Of a DNA stretch of 64,000 bases, positions 35,052-44,057 are shown piece by piece; positions within the stretch are counted from its first letter, which is position 1; every line of letters begins with the position of its first letter. A program made the translations under genes and the position numbers. Under the pieces are notes generated by a model. That model worked only from the letters and a program-made list of their open reading frames with translations, was not told the origin of the DNA and did not search any database. Origin of the DNA: Mesorhizobium sp. WSM4311 (GTDB taxonomy: Bacteria; Pseudomonadota; Alphaproteobacteria; Rhizobiales; Rhizobiaceae); assembly GCF_002295115.1 (NCBI RefSeq), contig NZ_NSFV01000013.1, forward strand, positions 93,062-157,061, read 5' to 3'.

Positions 35052-35494
35052 CCGGCCGTGCCTGACCTTCGGATCCAAAGGTCCCGTCTCGACACTTTTT
35101 GTAACTATAGATCGAAATGGTCCGCGTGATACGCAACGCACACGCTTCTCTGAAGCAAATGTGTGACTTTGTCGGTGGCGAACGAGAGGAGTGACGCATC
35201 AATAAAATCGTCAGGCACGTGTCTAGGAAGGGGAGCTAGCCGAGTTGGTCTGATTTCATTCGCTGTTCCTGGAAATCGGCGGACTGAAGCGCTGATAATC
35301 TCAGGACATCGATGGCAACGTTGCGAAAGTCCTGTGAGCTCGGGCCAATCTTGGCCTGCTACTGAGAAGCACTTTGGCGGGAACATTACGCCGTCGCGGG
35401 TCTGGCTGACCGTGACGTTAACCGAAAGATGCCGCTGGTCTCGTCAGCCGCCAGCACAATAGCAGCACATTCTCGCCTACTACGGAGACGCAAT

Positions 35495-37945
35495 ATGAAG
35501 GGCATTGGCCGACCACGGAAATCGCAGGCTGAAACTGGAGCCAGCCGCGCGGGGCGGGCGAGCAGTTCCCTTTCGCAATCAAGTCTTGCTGCGGGAGAAG
35601 GTGGACAGTCATTCGATTCCGTTGTGGAGCAGATGCGCTCTGGGGACGCCGATAGGAGGCCCTCCTCCCTTCCAGTTGCGCGCGGTCCAGGCGATGCCCG
35701 CGAAAGTCTGCCAGGCGCCTCGATTGGCGAAGATCAAATCCTGAACACACCGCCACGTGGAGCCGCTGCGCCACCACGCGGAACCGTAGCGCCACGTGGC
35801 GCAGCCGCAAGGCGGCGCGGTTCTCCCTCCATGTCTGAGGGCGAAGCCATGGCGCCGGTCGGTAGCCAACTATCAACCGCGCAGGTGGAAGGCACCAGCT
35901 CATCGTCAAATAAAGATATCAGTCCGACACAGCTCAGAATGAACAGTCTTGTTCAACAACTGACTGATTGCGAGGCTGCGGCCAGGAAAACCGACGTCCC
36001 CGAGGAGGCGGTGGAGCTGATCAGTGGGGTCGTCGATGCAGCCTCAGCAATTCTGGAGTACCGCGCTAGCCTGCCTGCGGCTGAGGCGCAGACAATTATG
36101 CCAGACGACAAGGTGCGTAGATGTTGCCAGATCGTGTGCGACGCCGCGAATGAAGTAGACAAACTTGGCCTGTCGACGATCACGAAATTGGACAAAAAGA
36201 CCAAGAAAGCGGCAGGTATGGTCGATAAACTCTACTCCTACTCCCAGGCGGACCGGCAGGAGCTGTTGATTTTAAATGTGGAGAACCACCATACGGCGGC
36301 AATTAAGTGGTGGGAAAAAAAGGCATGGCGCTCCGAACGGCAGCGATCCGCCTGCGCTGCCACCGCTAGCCTATCCAGTGGAACGCCCGTGATGCGGGAA
36401 GCCGAGCGGTGCGCACTGCGGCTGCGTGCCGGCTCGGTACTGAGTGTCAGGATCTGGCTGGTCCGTGAGCGGATCGGTCTTGCGCGGGCCAAGATTGAAC
36501 TGCGGGCGAGCAGGTTCGAGCCAGATTTGAAGGAACTCCTCGTCGGTCGAAATGGAGTGGTGCAGCTGATGGCAAGCGCCGCTCAAGAAGCTCTTCGCGC
36601 CCTCTCTTTGGCGAAGGGCATAATGGATGATGGCAAAACACTCAACGCTCATGATTGCGCGGTTGTAGAAAAAATCATGGAGCGGCTTTCGGATTTTGGA
36701 TTGGCGTTGCACGAGGTGCATACCAAGCTAAGCCATACCTACCCAGATGCCGGCCTCCCATTGAAACTGTTCGAACGGATCGTGGACGATGCATGGATCA
36801 CTGCGCACGATGCCATGCACTTGTTGAACCTGCAGTCTCCGCCGTCAGCCATCATGGCGCCACAGGCCCAGGCGGGCGCTGCGATGCCGGCCAGGGCAGG
36901 CGCTGCGATACCGGCTGACACTGCTGGTACGGCTGCAGTGTCAGAAGGCACTACAGCGCGAAGGAAAGGGAAGTCAAAGCATAAGTCGGCAGCTCGCGCC
37001 GGGACTTCTGCCGCCGGGCAGCCATCAACACCAGTCGCTGCGAACGCCGGCACAGTGCCAGCAGCCAAGGTTCTCGCGCGCTCGGATCAAGTTGCGAGTA
37101 CACAGGTGAGAGCGCAAGAGGTGGCTGCGAGTTCGTCGGGGGCAGGCTCGACAATCGGGGGCGCCGCGTTGTCAATGGAGGTATTGACGGAGCGGCTCAA
37201 ACGATTGGACGAACTTTTGCAGTTCGATCTGGCCGGTCAGCAAAGCGTCGTCTCCCAAGTGCGCCAGATGAAGCCTGAGGAGGCCGGTAAGGTCGTGGAC
37301 GATGTGGCCCAGTACCTGCGAGCCCAGGCCATTGAGATGCAAACCTGTCTCGCCGGGTTGCAGGGGCGTAATGTACGCCTGCTACTCACCTCCACCCAGC
37401 TACCCAAAGTGCACGAACGCACAGACCAGCTCAAAGGGTTGCTGAACATGGTGCTGGGACAGGCCAACGCATTGAATGAAGGAAAAGCCGGCATTACGAC
37501 TGATTGCATGAAGACCTACGCATTTCCGGCGCAAAAATACCTGGAACATTTGTGCAATGCCGACGAATTGATGCCGCCGGAGGCACCGGTCGCGCTGCGT
37601 GGCGAGCCAGGAAAGCTGTTTGAGATGAAGCTGCAGCCCAAGATGCTGGTCAATGGTGCGATGCCGAGCCCGATGTGGGTGCACATCCACACGAGTCGCC
37701 CCGTCATGGCCAGAAACTTGGAAGGGCTGGCTGATTCCGAATTCACCGCTTGCCACGTTAAATCCAACGAACAGCGCGGCTACAATCGAGAGCGAGAGGA
37801 AGCCGATGCTAGGTCCGGTCGCGAGAAGGTCATAATTCATCGCGGCAAACTCACCCCCGCTTTCTGTAAGTCCTTGTTGACCTCAGGGCTTGGCCGCCAA
37901 CCACGCCATTCGCGTGCCGAGCTCCCGTCGGCGCAGGCTGCATGA
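35495..37945 (+). CDS. Candidate type III effector, 816 residues
   Basis: I do not recognise a named Nop. The frame is open from 35429, but ATG 35495 has GGAG seven bases upstream. The N-terminus is Ser/Ala/Gly-rich and hydrophilic (RASSSLSQSSLAAGEGG), typical of T3 secretion signals. Residues ~85-110 have a PRGxxAP repeat; ~115-460 is largely helical; ~465-500 is Ala/Pro-rich (QAGAAMPARAGAAIPA) and followed by a basic patch (RRKGKSKHKSAAR) that could be a nuclear signal; the C-terminal ~250 residues form a second helical domain. It is monocistronic behind a variant tts box and inside the T3SS cluster. Secretion is inferred. Confidence 0.7.
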   Translation: MKGIGRPRKSQAETGASRAGRASSSLSQSSLAAGEGGQSFDSVVEQMRSGDADRRPSSLPVARGPGDARESLPGASIGEDQILNTPPRGAAAPPRGTVAPRGAAARRRGSPSMSEGEAMAPVGSQLSTAQVEGTSSSSNKDISPTQLRMNSLVQQLTDCEAAARKTDVPEEAVELISGVVDAASAILEYRASLPAAEAQTIMPDDKVRRCCQIVCDAANEVDKLGLSTITKLDKKTKKAAGMVDKLYSYSQADRQELLILNVENHHTAAIKWWEKKAWRSERQRSACAATASLSSGTPVMREAERCALRLRAGSVLSVRIWLVRERIGLARAKIELRASRFEPDLKELLVGRNGVVQLMASAAQEALRALSLAKGIMDDGKTLNAHDCAVVEKIMERLSDFGLALHEVHTKLSHTYPDAGLPLKLFERIVDDAWITAHDAMHLLNLQSPPSAIMAPQAQAGAAMPARAGAAIPADTAGTAAVSEGTTARRKGKSKHKSAARAGTSAAGQPSTPVAANAGTVPAAKVLARSDQVASTQVRAQEVAASSSGAGSTIGGAALSMEVLTERLKRLDELLQFDLAGQQSVVSQVRQMKPEEAGKVVDDVAQYLRAQAIEMQTCLAGLQGRNVRLLLTSTQLPKVHERTDQLKGLLNMVLGQANALNEGKAGITTDCMKTYAFPAQKYLEHLCNADELMPPEAPVALRGEPGKLFEMKLQPKMLVNGAMPSPMWVHIHTSRPVMARNLEGLADSEFTACHVKSNEQRGYNREREEADARSGREKVIIHRGKLTPAFCKSLLTSGLGRQPRHSRAELPSAQAA

Positions 37946-38470
37946 CAGGGCACTCAGAATGCGGCCGGCCACGCTGTGAGTCAGCGAGCATTTCTCCTGG
38001 CCAAACCGCGAATGCCGCTGCGCGAGTTGCGGTCCGGCGATTGGAGTCGATCGGCTACCGTCAGGGCCGATTTGCGATGTCGCGTTACCGGCTGTTGACG
38101 TGGCGGCGTATCTTGCCTCCCATCCAACTTATCGCCGAGATCGCGCCGCCAAGATCGAGGCGGAAGGTCTTCCTGCGAGCGCGGAGCAGGCATAGCCGAT
38201 CCGATCGGGATCGGCGCATCGCAACGACCCAACGGTGTGGTGGAGAAAATTGGATTCGGGAGAGCTCGGTTCCAAGAGGCGGAGTTCCGGCCCGAATACA
38301 ATCCGCTCGCAAGCACCCACGATGCGCATCCGCAGTTTATTGTCTGGGAGATGGGCTGGATTGCTCGGCGGCGCTGGCGCTAAGGCGGGGCTGTCGCCGG
38401 ACAATTAGCATTCACTGCCAACAGCCTTGCAACCGTCACCAGTTGCAAGGCTCGGCGGCGGGTCGACAAA
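37946..38470. other. Intergenic between effector and nopP 3' ends
   Basis: About 525 bp separating two converging genes. No terminator with T run, gene or IS end is recognised. Confidence 0.4.
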
Positions 38471-39274
38471 TCACATGAAATCGTCGTCGGACCCGCTATC
38501 GCTGCTGTCGCTATCCTCGGTTTTGTGGAGATAGAGTGGAGGTTTGCCTGCACGCTGCCACTCACCGGCACTGTTCTTCGTCCATTTGTCGGGATGCTGC
38601 GTAGGGTCAAGCACCAGGTCGCCATGATCCACTTCAACAAACCCCATCGTCTGCGCGCGCGCTTGTGCTTCCGGATTAGCCGCACGCCAATTCAGCAACG
38701 GTCGGTCGCCGTCTATCCGAAGTTGATGCTCCAGCAGAATATCGCCCGCATTTTCGACGAGCGGATGGGCGACTTGAAGATCCACTATGGAAGTGACCTC
38801 AGTTCGACCAGGAAATTGTTCCCGCCAACTTTCCGATTCGAACTCGTTCATGCTGAATCCGCCTTCCATTCTCAGCAGTCCGGCACTCCGGTCTCCCAAT
38901 TGGTAACTGAAATATCGCGCGTGCTCCGTATCTCGACGGATGCCATATTGCTGAGCAACGTCCGCGGTGCGCCTGGCTCGTGACGATACGAACTCCGAAT
39001 ACTCTTGAGGATTGTCGGCGATGTGCGTGATTTCATCACCATGAAATTGCCTCACCTGTCTCCTGAAGGAAGTCCTGTTGATCTCCACCACAGGAGGTCG
39101 GGAATTGAGGGAGTATGCTTGGGGAGCCGCCGATGATGAGGCGCCGCTACCTTCCGATCCGGATAAGTGCATTCGGGCAAATGTGTCCGCGAACCCTTCG
39201 CTTCCTGCATCCGATTGCTCGCCGGCATTATGCGCGCGGTAACTATCGGATGAGCCACCAATTCGACCATACAT
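38471..39274 (-). CDS. nopP: Type III effector NopP
   Basis: This 267-residue protein starts MYGRIGGSSDSY, the usual NopP beginning, with a Ser/Gly-rich N-terminal secretion region of about 60 residues and a folded domain from about 70 to 240 (FHGDEITHIADNPQEYSEFV; SYQLGDRSAGLLRMEGGF). An acidic Ser/Asp tail (EDSDSSDSGSDDDFM) ends it. NopP is phosphorylated by plant kinases and decides host range in several legumes. The place right after rhcU is the same as y4yP in NGR234. A variant tts box lies about 50-90 bp upstream. The frame extends to 39301, but the shorter start fits the family. Confidence 0.88.
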   Translation of the reverse strand: MYGRIGGSSDSYRAHNAGEQSDAGSEGFADTFARMHLSGSEGSGASSSAAPQAYSLNSRPPVVEINRTSFRRQVRQFHGDEITHIADNPQEYSEFVSSRARRTADVAQQYGIRRDTEHARYFSYQLGDRSAGLLRMEGGFSMNEFESESWREQFPGRTEVTSIVDLQVAHPLVENAGDILLEHQLRIDGDRPLLNWRAANPEAQARAQTMGFVEVDHGDLVLDPTQHPDKWTKNSAGEWQRAGKPPLYLHKTEDSDSSDSGSDDDFM

Positions 39275-39324
39275 GACGATTCGTACTCCTATGTTTCGCA
39301 ACCGAGCTCAAGTTAGCACGGCTG

Positions 39325-39362
39325 TTCAACATAGGGCGCTTAGTTGACGACTAGCTGACGAG
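39325..39362 (-). promoter_or_regulatory. Variant tts box for nopP
   Basis: On the minus strand TCGTCAGCTAGTCGTCAACT then AAGCGCCCTATG. It is a direct repeat of GTCAGC/GTCAAC with 11-bp period instead of the GTCAG/GAAAGC form. Confidence 0.7.
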
Positions 39363-39629
39363 GGCATTCCAACGGCTGCACCAATCAAATCCGCACTGCC
39401 GGCCTCAAAACCTCGGACTGCGCCACGCACCGGCCAGCAGAGGCTGCAAGGTCATGCCCGGAGGACTTGCCGTAGTTGCTGGGTGGCAGATCCGAGGGGA
39501 GTGATTGCCCCAGGCCCGCGGTTGCGCGGTTGGCCTGACAGAGACACTGGGGCACGGATGGCCAGCCGACATTTGCCACTAGCATGGAGCCAGGTCAGTT
39601 TTGAACTGGGCAGTCGTGGACTTCCATGA

Positions 39630-40667
39630 CTAGGCCAAGCCTGCGGCAAAGAATGCTTTCGCGACAGGCTGGAAATATTGCATAGGAACCGCGTGGCCGA
39701 GTTTTGTAGTGCCTATCAGCTGACGCGCTAAGACATGGTCATGGACGATCGTCAGGCGTAGTGCCCGCGCCTCGCTCAACACATGTGAAACGCGCTCACC
39801 TTCGGCACGGCAAACTAAGAACGGCACCCCGGTTTCACCGCGAACGTAACGCAGACCGATCAGGACCGCCCTTCCTGTTAAGACCAGCGTGGCGCGATGC
39901 ACGCCAAGCGCAGGCTCGTCGGCCGCCTCCTCGCGGATGCGACGCTGTTCACCTTTCAACTCTGGCGCTCCTTGCTGATCCTTCGACTCGCGCGTCACTT
40001 CGGTATTGGTCATGCGCATTTCGCGCAGATACAACGCGCGCTGGAGCAGAAGATCGATCAGTCCGCCGACCAGCAGTGCGCCGGCGCCAATTCCCATCAG
40101 CAATTTTGTCTCCATAAAGATGAGGCCAACACAGCCCATGCCGCAGATCGGCAGAGGGACCATTGTCTTCCACATCCCGAGAAGGACAATGGAAAAGGTT
40201 GCGCTGAGAACCAATACCTTGAACATGGTCTTGCAGACTTCGACCATGGAACGAGCAGACCCCAAGCGCTTCAGCCCTTCAAAGGGGTCAATTTTCTTAA
40301 AGCTGAGCTTCATCGGCTCCAGAGAGAAGACAAATCCACCATTGGCTAGCAGGCTGGCCAAAATCACCGCGGCGACAAGGGTTCCAAGCAGCGGGCCAAC
40401 AGCCGCGACTGTGAGTTGGACGAGCACAACCAATGCCTGCGGCACCGCGGTATCGAAAGGTAGGCTCTGCAACTTGGTGGCTAATAGGAGCGCTTCCCGG
40501 CATTTGTCCTCGATCACGCTGCCTCTTAGCCAAAGGTAGCCGAGCCCAGCGCAAGTCCCGACCGCGCGGACGAAATCGGAGCTACGTGGCAGCTGTCCTT
40601 TTTTGCGCGCTTCACTTAACTTCTTCGGGCTGGCGGCGTGTGTCTTCTCTTCACTTGTGTCGCTCAT
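39630..40667 (-). CDS. rhcU: T3SS export-apparatus protein RhcU (SctU)
   Basis: This 345-residue member of the FlhB/YscU family has four membrane helices (about 30-200) and a cytoplasmic C-terminal domain that controls substrate switching. Family members cut themselves at N^PTH. Here the equivalent place reads VLTGRAVLIGLRYV, with no NPTH anywhere. Downstream VPFLVCRAEGERV and VHDHVLARQL are family-like. ATG 40667 overlaps the rhcT stop by 4 nt (ATGA); the frame's earlier Met at 40688 lies inside rhcT. It is last in the nolB-rhcU operon. Confidence 0.93.
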   Translation of the reverse strand: MSDTSEEKTHAASPKKLSEARKKGQLPRSSDFVRAVGTCAGLGYLWLRGSVIEDKCREALLLATKLQSLPFDTAVPQALVVLVQLTVAAVGPLLGTLVAAVILASLLANGGFVFSLEPMKLSFKKIDPFEGLKRLGSARSMVEVCKTMFKVLVLSATFSIVLLGMWKTMVPLPICGMGCVGLIFMETKLLMGIGAGALLVGGLIDLLLQRALYLREMRMTNTEVTRESKDQQGAPELKGEQRRIREEAADEPALGVHRATLVLTGRAVLIGLRYVRGETGVPFLVCRAEGERVSHVLSEARALRLTIVHDHVLARQLIGTTKLGHAVPMQYFQPVAKAFFAAGLA

Positions 40668-41482
40668 GGCAGCAATTTGTCGAACCACTCCAGCACGCCG
40701 TTGGCACGTGTGACCTCCAGTTTCATGCTCTCCACCAGATAGGCAGCGTAGGTGACCATGAGAACTGGAAAGACAATGTTCTTGATTGCCGGAGACAGTT
40801 GGCTCGCCTTAAATTGCGGGGCAAAGCGACGCAGCAGCATCATCGATATATCAATCAGTATCAGGAAGAACACGACAGGCCCCGAAACCAATAATGCCGT
40901 GCGCATTATGCTGTCGAGAAGCCCCAACAACTCCATTGCTCCTGGCCCGCTCAGTGTCGGGTGAAACTGATACACCGGCCAGATCAAGTAGCTGCGGTAC
41001 AGGACACTGATCAAAGTTTCCAGGCCTCCTGATCCGACGAATATGGCAATCGCAGTGATCCCCAGAAAAACGCCCATCGCGGAAGCCTGACTGTTCGTCG
41101 CGGGATCGGCCGAAGCGGTCGGGCTGCTGATGCCGCGTTGGTTGTCGATAAGCTCCCCGGCAGCCTGAAGGCCCCAAAGCGGAATGCCAAGAAAAGTGCC
41201 AAGGAGTACACCGACAAAAACTTCCTTGAATCCGAGCAGGGTTAGCTGGATCAGGCGCGTATCAGGATCCAGCGCCGGCAATCCGCCGCTGACGTGTGCC
41301 AGGCATGGTAGTGCGAAGCCAACAGCCAAACAGCCCCGGATCAGCCCACTGATCTGCGAGCGTGTGAATACGGGAAAGATCAGCATGATGCCCATCGCGC
41401 GGGCTGCCCCAAGACCTGCCGCAACGACGAGTTCGAAAGCCGTCTGGATCAGAATTTGAATATCGGCCGATGGCGCGTCCAT
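40664..41482 (-). CDS. rhcT: T3SS export-apparatus protein RhcT (SctT)
   Basis: This 272-residue FliR/SctT-type protein has about six membrane segments (ARAMGIMLIFPVFTRSQISG at the start; LGTFLGIPLWGLQAAGELID is the conserved loop). With RhcR and RhcS it forms the export channel in the inner membrane. It overlaps rhcU by 4 nt and starts 8 bp after rhcS ends. Confidence 0.96.
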   Translation of the reverse strand: MDAPSADIQILIQTAFELVVAAGLGAARAMGIMLIFPVFTRSQISGLIRGCLAVGFALPCLAHVSGGLPALDPDTRLIQLTLLGFKEVFVGVLLGTFLGIPLWGLQAAGELIDNQRGISSPTASADPATNSQASAMGVFLGITAIAIFVGSGGLETLISVLYRSYLIWPVYQFHPTLSGPGAMELLGLLDSIMRTALLVSGPVVFFLILIDISMMLLRRFAPQFKASQLSPAIKNIVFPVLMVTYAAYLVESMKLEVTRANGVLEWFDKLLP

Positions 41483-41490
41483 GGGGCGGA

Positions 41491-41739
41491 CTAGTAGCTA
41501 AGTGTCATTGCGGGAAACTCGGTGAAGATCTGATCGGCTAGCTCTATGAGCGGGGCGCTTAGCACAGGAGCAAACAGCCCAATCACCGCGACAACGACCA
41601 GAAGCTTCACGGTGAGCGGCAAGCTTTCATCCTGGATCTGCGTCGCCGCCTGGAGGATGCCGATGACGAGGCCGACAACCACTGATGCAATGAGCGGCGG
41701 TAGAATCCAGATCATGAAAACCACCAGTGATTGGCTCAT
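41491..41739 (-). CDS. rhcS: T3SS export-apparatus protein RhcS (SctS)
   Basis: This 82-residue FliQ/SctS-type protein has two membrane helices (VVFMIWILPPLIASVVVGLV and LLVVVAVIGLFAPVLSAPLI) joined by the typical loop QAATQIQDESLPLTVK. The frame is open to 41823 but that part overlaps rhcR; ATG 41739 gives the standard length. Confidence 0.96.
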   Translation of the reverse strand: MSQSLVVFMIWILPPLIASVVVGLVIGILQAATQIQDESLPLTVKLLVVVAVIGLFAPVLSAPLIELADQIFTEFPAMTLSY

Positions 41740-41768
41740 AAGAGTAATGATGCTGGATTCAGTGATGA

Positions 41769-42434
41769 TCAGCCTCCCGGTAACGTATAACTCAGCACAA
41801 GCCCATGCATCAATTTTGACCAACCATCAATGGCAACAAACAAGAAGATCTTGAACGGAACAGATATAACAGTTGGTGAGACCATCGACATACCCATTGC
41901 CATCAAGATAGTTGTCACTATCAGATCTATAACAATAAAAGGCAGATAAAGTAGAAATCCTATCTCAAATCCGCGCTTCAATTCTGATAGCAAGAAAGAT
42001 GGTACAAGTATTGCAAAGTCATCAGGCGTGGCTGCAGCGTGCATTTCCTCTGGCCAGACCTTTTCTGTCGAAGATAGGAAAAATCGCCGCTGCTCTTCAT
42101 TTGTGAATTTCTTGAGATGCTCGCGCAAGGGCTCACTTCCGGCTTTAGCGGCGCTTACCCAGTCGTCGAATGTCTGATAGTGGAGCTTGGGATCCGACAT
42201 GCGGTCATAGGTCTGCTCAGCAACGGGCGCACTAACGAACATAGTGAGGATCATCGCCGCGGCGTACAGCACCACATTGGGTGGTATGGTCTGGGTCCCG
42301 AGCGCATTGCGGACGAGGAAAAGAACAATTGATACCTTTACAAAGGCCGTTGTCGTGGCAACTGCTAAAACCAGCAGACCGAGTCCGGCGGTAACCGCAA
42401 GAAGCGCCAGGATTGTCGGCTGAGCTTCACTCAT
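41769..42434 (-). CDS. rhcR: T3SS export-apparatus protein RhcR (SctR)
   Basis: This 221-residue FliP/SctR-type protein has four membrane segments, with KVSIVLFLVRNALGTQTIPP near residue 35 and FEIGFLLYLPFIVIDLIVTT in the C-terminal half. ATG 42434 overlaps the rhcQ stop by 8 nt, so the genes are coupled; the open frame further upstream lies in rhcQ. It is part of the export pore. Confidence 0.96.
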   Translation of the reverse strand: MSEAQPTILALLAVTAGLGLLVLAVATTTAFVKVSIVLFLVRNALGTQTIPPNVVLYAAAMILTMFVSAPVAEQTYDRMSDPKLHYQTFDDWVSAAKAGSEPLREHLKKFTNEEQRRFFLSSTEKVWPEEMHAAATPDDFAILVPSFLLSELKRGFEIGFLLYLPFIVIDLIVTTILMAMGMSMVSPTVISVPFKIFLFVAIDGWSKLMHGLVLSYTLPGG

Positions 42435-43491
42435 TGCATGCAAACCCGCCACGGAGCCTGATGCCCAGCTCTTCTCCGATGCGGACAATGTCGCCACGCC
42501 CGATACGCTGACCATTGGCCACTATGTCGACCGGGCCGTCGATCGGCCATCCAAGTTCAAAAATATGCCCTTCGCCGGCACTTCTTAATTCCCCAAGAGA
42601 AATAGGCCAGCGGCCGCATTCAAAGACAAGCACGATCTCGACATCGTCGAGATCCTTAGTAAGCTCCAGTTGCGATCCGGGTTGTGTCATATGCGCACTC
42701 TCCAAAGGACACGGTCGCGGGCGGAAAGGCCCCCGCAAGATTAATTCATCGCCGTCAAGATCCGCCTCGGCGCACAACTGGCCGACAGCTAGGGTGATCT
42801 GGCCGCGGCCGAACGGCGCAATATCGGGCAACAATGCATCACCGACACATGCGCTTCGAAGAAGCGCCGCAGGAAGGCGAAGCGTGCCGACCTCTCCTGC
42901 AACAATGAGCGGGAGCTCTGGAGGCAGCCCGCCCAGCTGCCGCGGCAACTGGGCAAGCAGTTCGCCTAGCGCGCGAAACGCAGGCGGTACTAAGCCGTCA
43001 AGTGGCGTGAACAGGAATAGACGGCCCTTGCCCTTGACCGCGCCGAAAATGATGTCGAGTTCAAGATGAGGAGCCAGCATCGTGGCTTCGCATACCCGCA
43101 CGAGTTGCACGTTCAGACGCGTCGTCTCCTCCAGTCGAGTGACAAGCGGCTCCAGAGCGAGTTCGAGAATTAGCGAAGCAGTTGGCTCGGAAGGGAAGGC
43201 CAAGCCGTTCTGCACTGTCGTGATGAACTCCTCTACGAGCGGGCGCGACAGTGACAAGATGACCGTTTCGGCTCCCACTCTCCAGACGCAGTCAAGCATC
43301 GGAATGGCAGCAGGTTCCTGCTGCCAGACAAGCCCTGCCGTTCGCACCGATAGCGGCACCTCGTTGATCCGGCTTTGAAACGGCGTGCGCGGCGCTGCTG
43401 TATCATTGAGCCACGAGACAACCGTGTGGGACAGTTTCAGAACTGGTTCGAACATGGCGGGTGTGACCGCAGCGCCTATCAAAGACTGCAC
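42427..43491 (-). CDS. rhcQ: T3SS C-ring protein RhcQ (SctQ)
   Basis: This 354-residue SctQ protein forms the cytoplasmic sorting platform. The C-terminal ~75 residues form the SpoA/FliN domain (DDVEIVLVFECGRWPISLGE, ...GRGDIVRIGEELGIRLR); another SpoA-like part is in the middle, and the N-terminal half is family-specific. It starts about 50 bp after the rhcO-like gene and overlaps rhcR. An internal start for a short SctQ-C form, common in SctQ genes, is not obvious. Confidence 0.92.
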   Translation of the reverse strand: MQSLIGAAVTPAMFEPVLKLSHTVVSWLNDTAAPRTPFQSRINEVPLSVRTAGLVWQQEPAAIPMLDCVWRVGAETVILSLSRPLVEEFITTVQNGLAFPSEPTASLILELALEPLVTRLEETTRLNVQLVRVCEATMLAPHLELDIIFGAVKGKGRLFLFTPLDGLVPPAFRALGELLAQLPRQLGGLPPELPLIVAGEVGTLRLPAALLRSACVGDALLPDIAPFGRGQITLAVGQLCAEADLDGDELILRGPFRPRPCPLESAHMTQPGSQLELTKDLDDVEIVLVFECGRWPISLGELRSAGEGHIFELGWPIDGPVDIVANGQRIGRGDIVRIGEELGIRLRGGFACNE

Positions 43492-43544
43492 GGTCGTGTC
43501 ATTCGGACGACCTCTTGCGACCGTCGGATCCGGTTGCGCGGCAT

Positions 43545-44057
43545 TTAGGCAAGCGACCCCCTCGCATATTTCAGCAGTATCTCATCGTCGGCCTCGATCT
43601 CGGCTGCGGCCTCCGAATGAGTCTCGACGGCGCGCCGCACGTCGTCCTCGATTTGTTGCCATTTGTCCCTTGCCGCCGAACATATGACCCATAGCTCCCT
43701 CGTCCTGGACGCCGCCATCTCAGCCTCCTCTTGAGCGATTTGGGTATCATCAAGCATCTGCCGTCTGGAATTGATCTCAGCGGCAAGTTGTTCAGTGTGA
43801 AGGCGGTGACGGTCGAGCGCTGCGCTAGACAAGTTGTCGAGTGACATCAGATGCTGATAGAGCGCTGCTTCTTTTCTTGAACAATGTTGCTGTATCATTG
43901 CAAGCTCCCTAGAGGCATTTTGTACGGCTGAGGCGGCCACATCGCGCTGGGCTTCCTTCTTGGACAGCTCGCCAAGGGCACGACGCTCTTGCATTTCCTT
44001 CAGAAGCCGTATACTCGAAGACTGAATCCAGTTTACGCGGTCAGACGCGACATCCAT
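43545..44057 (-). CDS. T3SS stalk protein, Y4yJ/SctO-like
   Basis: This 170-residue, Arg/Glu/Gln-rich protein is nearly all helical, as expected for the SctO/FliJ coiled-coil stalk that inserts into the ATPase ring (KEAQRDVAASAVQNASRELA; QMLDDTQIAQEEAEMAASRT). It overlaps the rhcN stop by 25 nt. Position between rhcN and rhcQ is that of y4yJ in NGR234. SctO proteins are poorly conserved, so shape and place support the call. Confidence 0.85.
   Translation of the reverse strand: MDVASDRVNWIQSSSIRLLKEMQERRALGELSKKEAQRDVAASAVQNASRELAMIQQHCSRKEAALYQHLMSLDNLSSAALDRHRLHTEQLAAEINSRRQMLDDTQIAQEEAEMAASRTRELWVICSAARDKWQQIEDDVRRAVETHSEAAAEIEADDEILLKYARGSLA

Noticed and set aside
34603..35166. Plus-strand ORF between nopC and the effector
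   Set aside because: It runs through the tts box at 35016, has Cys/His/Arg-rich shadow composition and no start signal.
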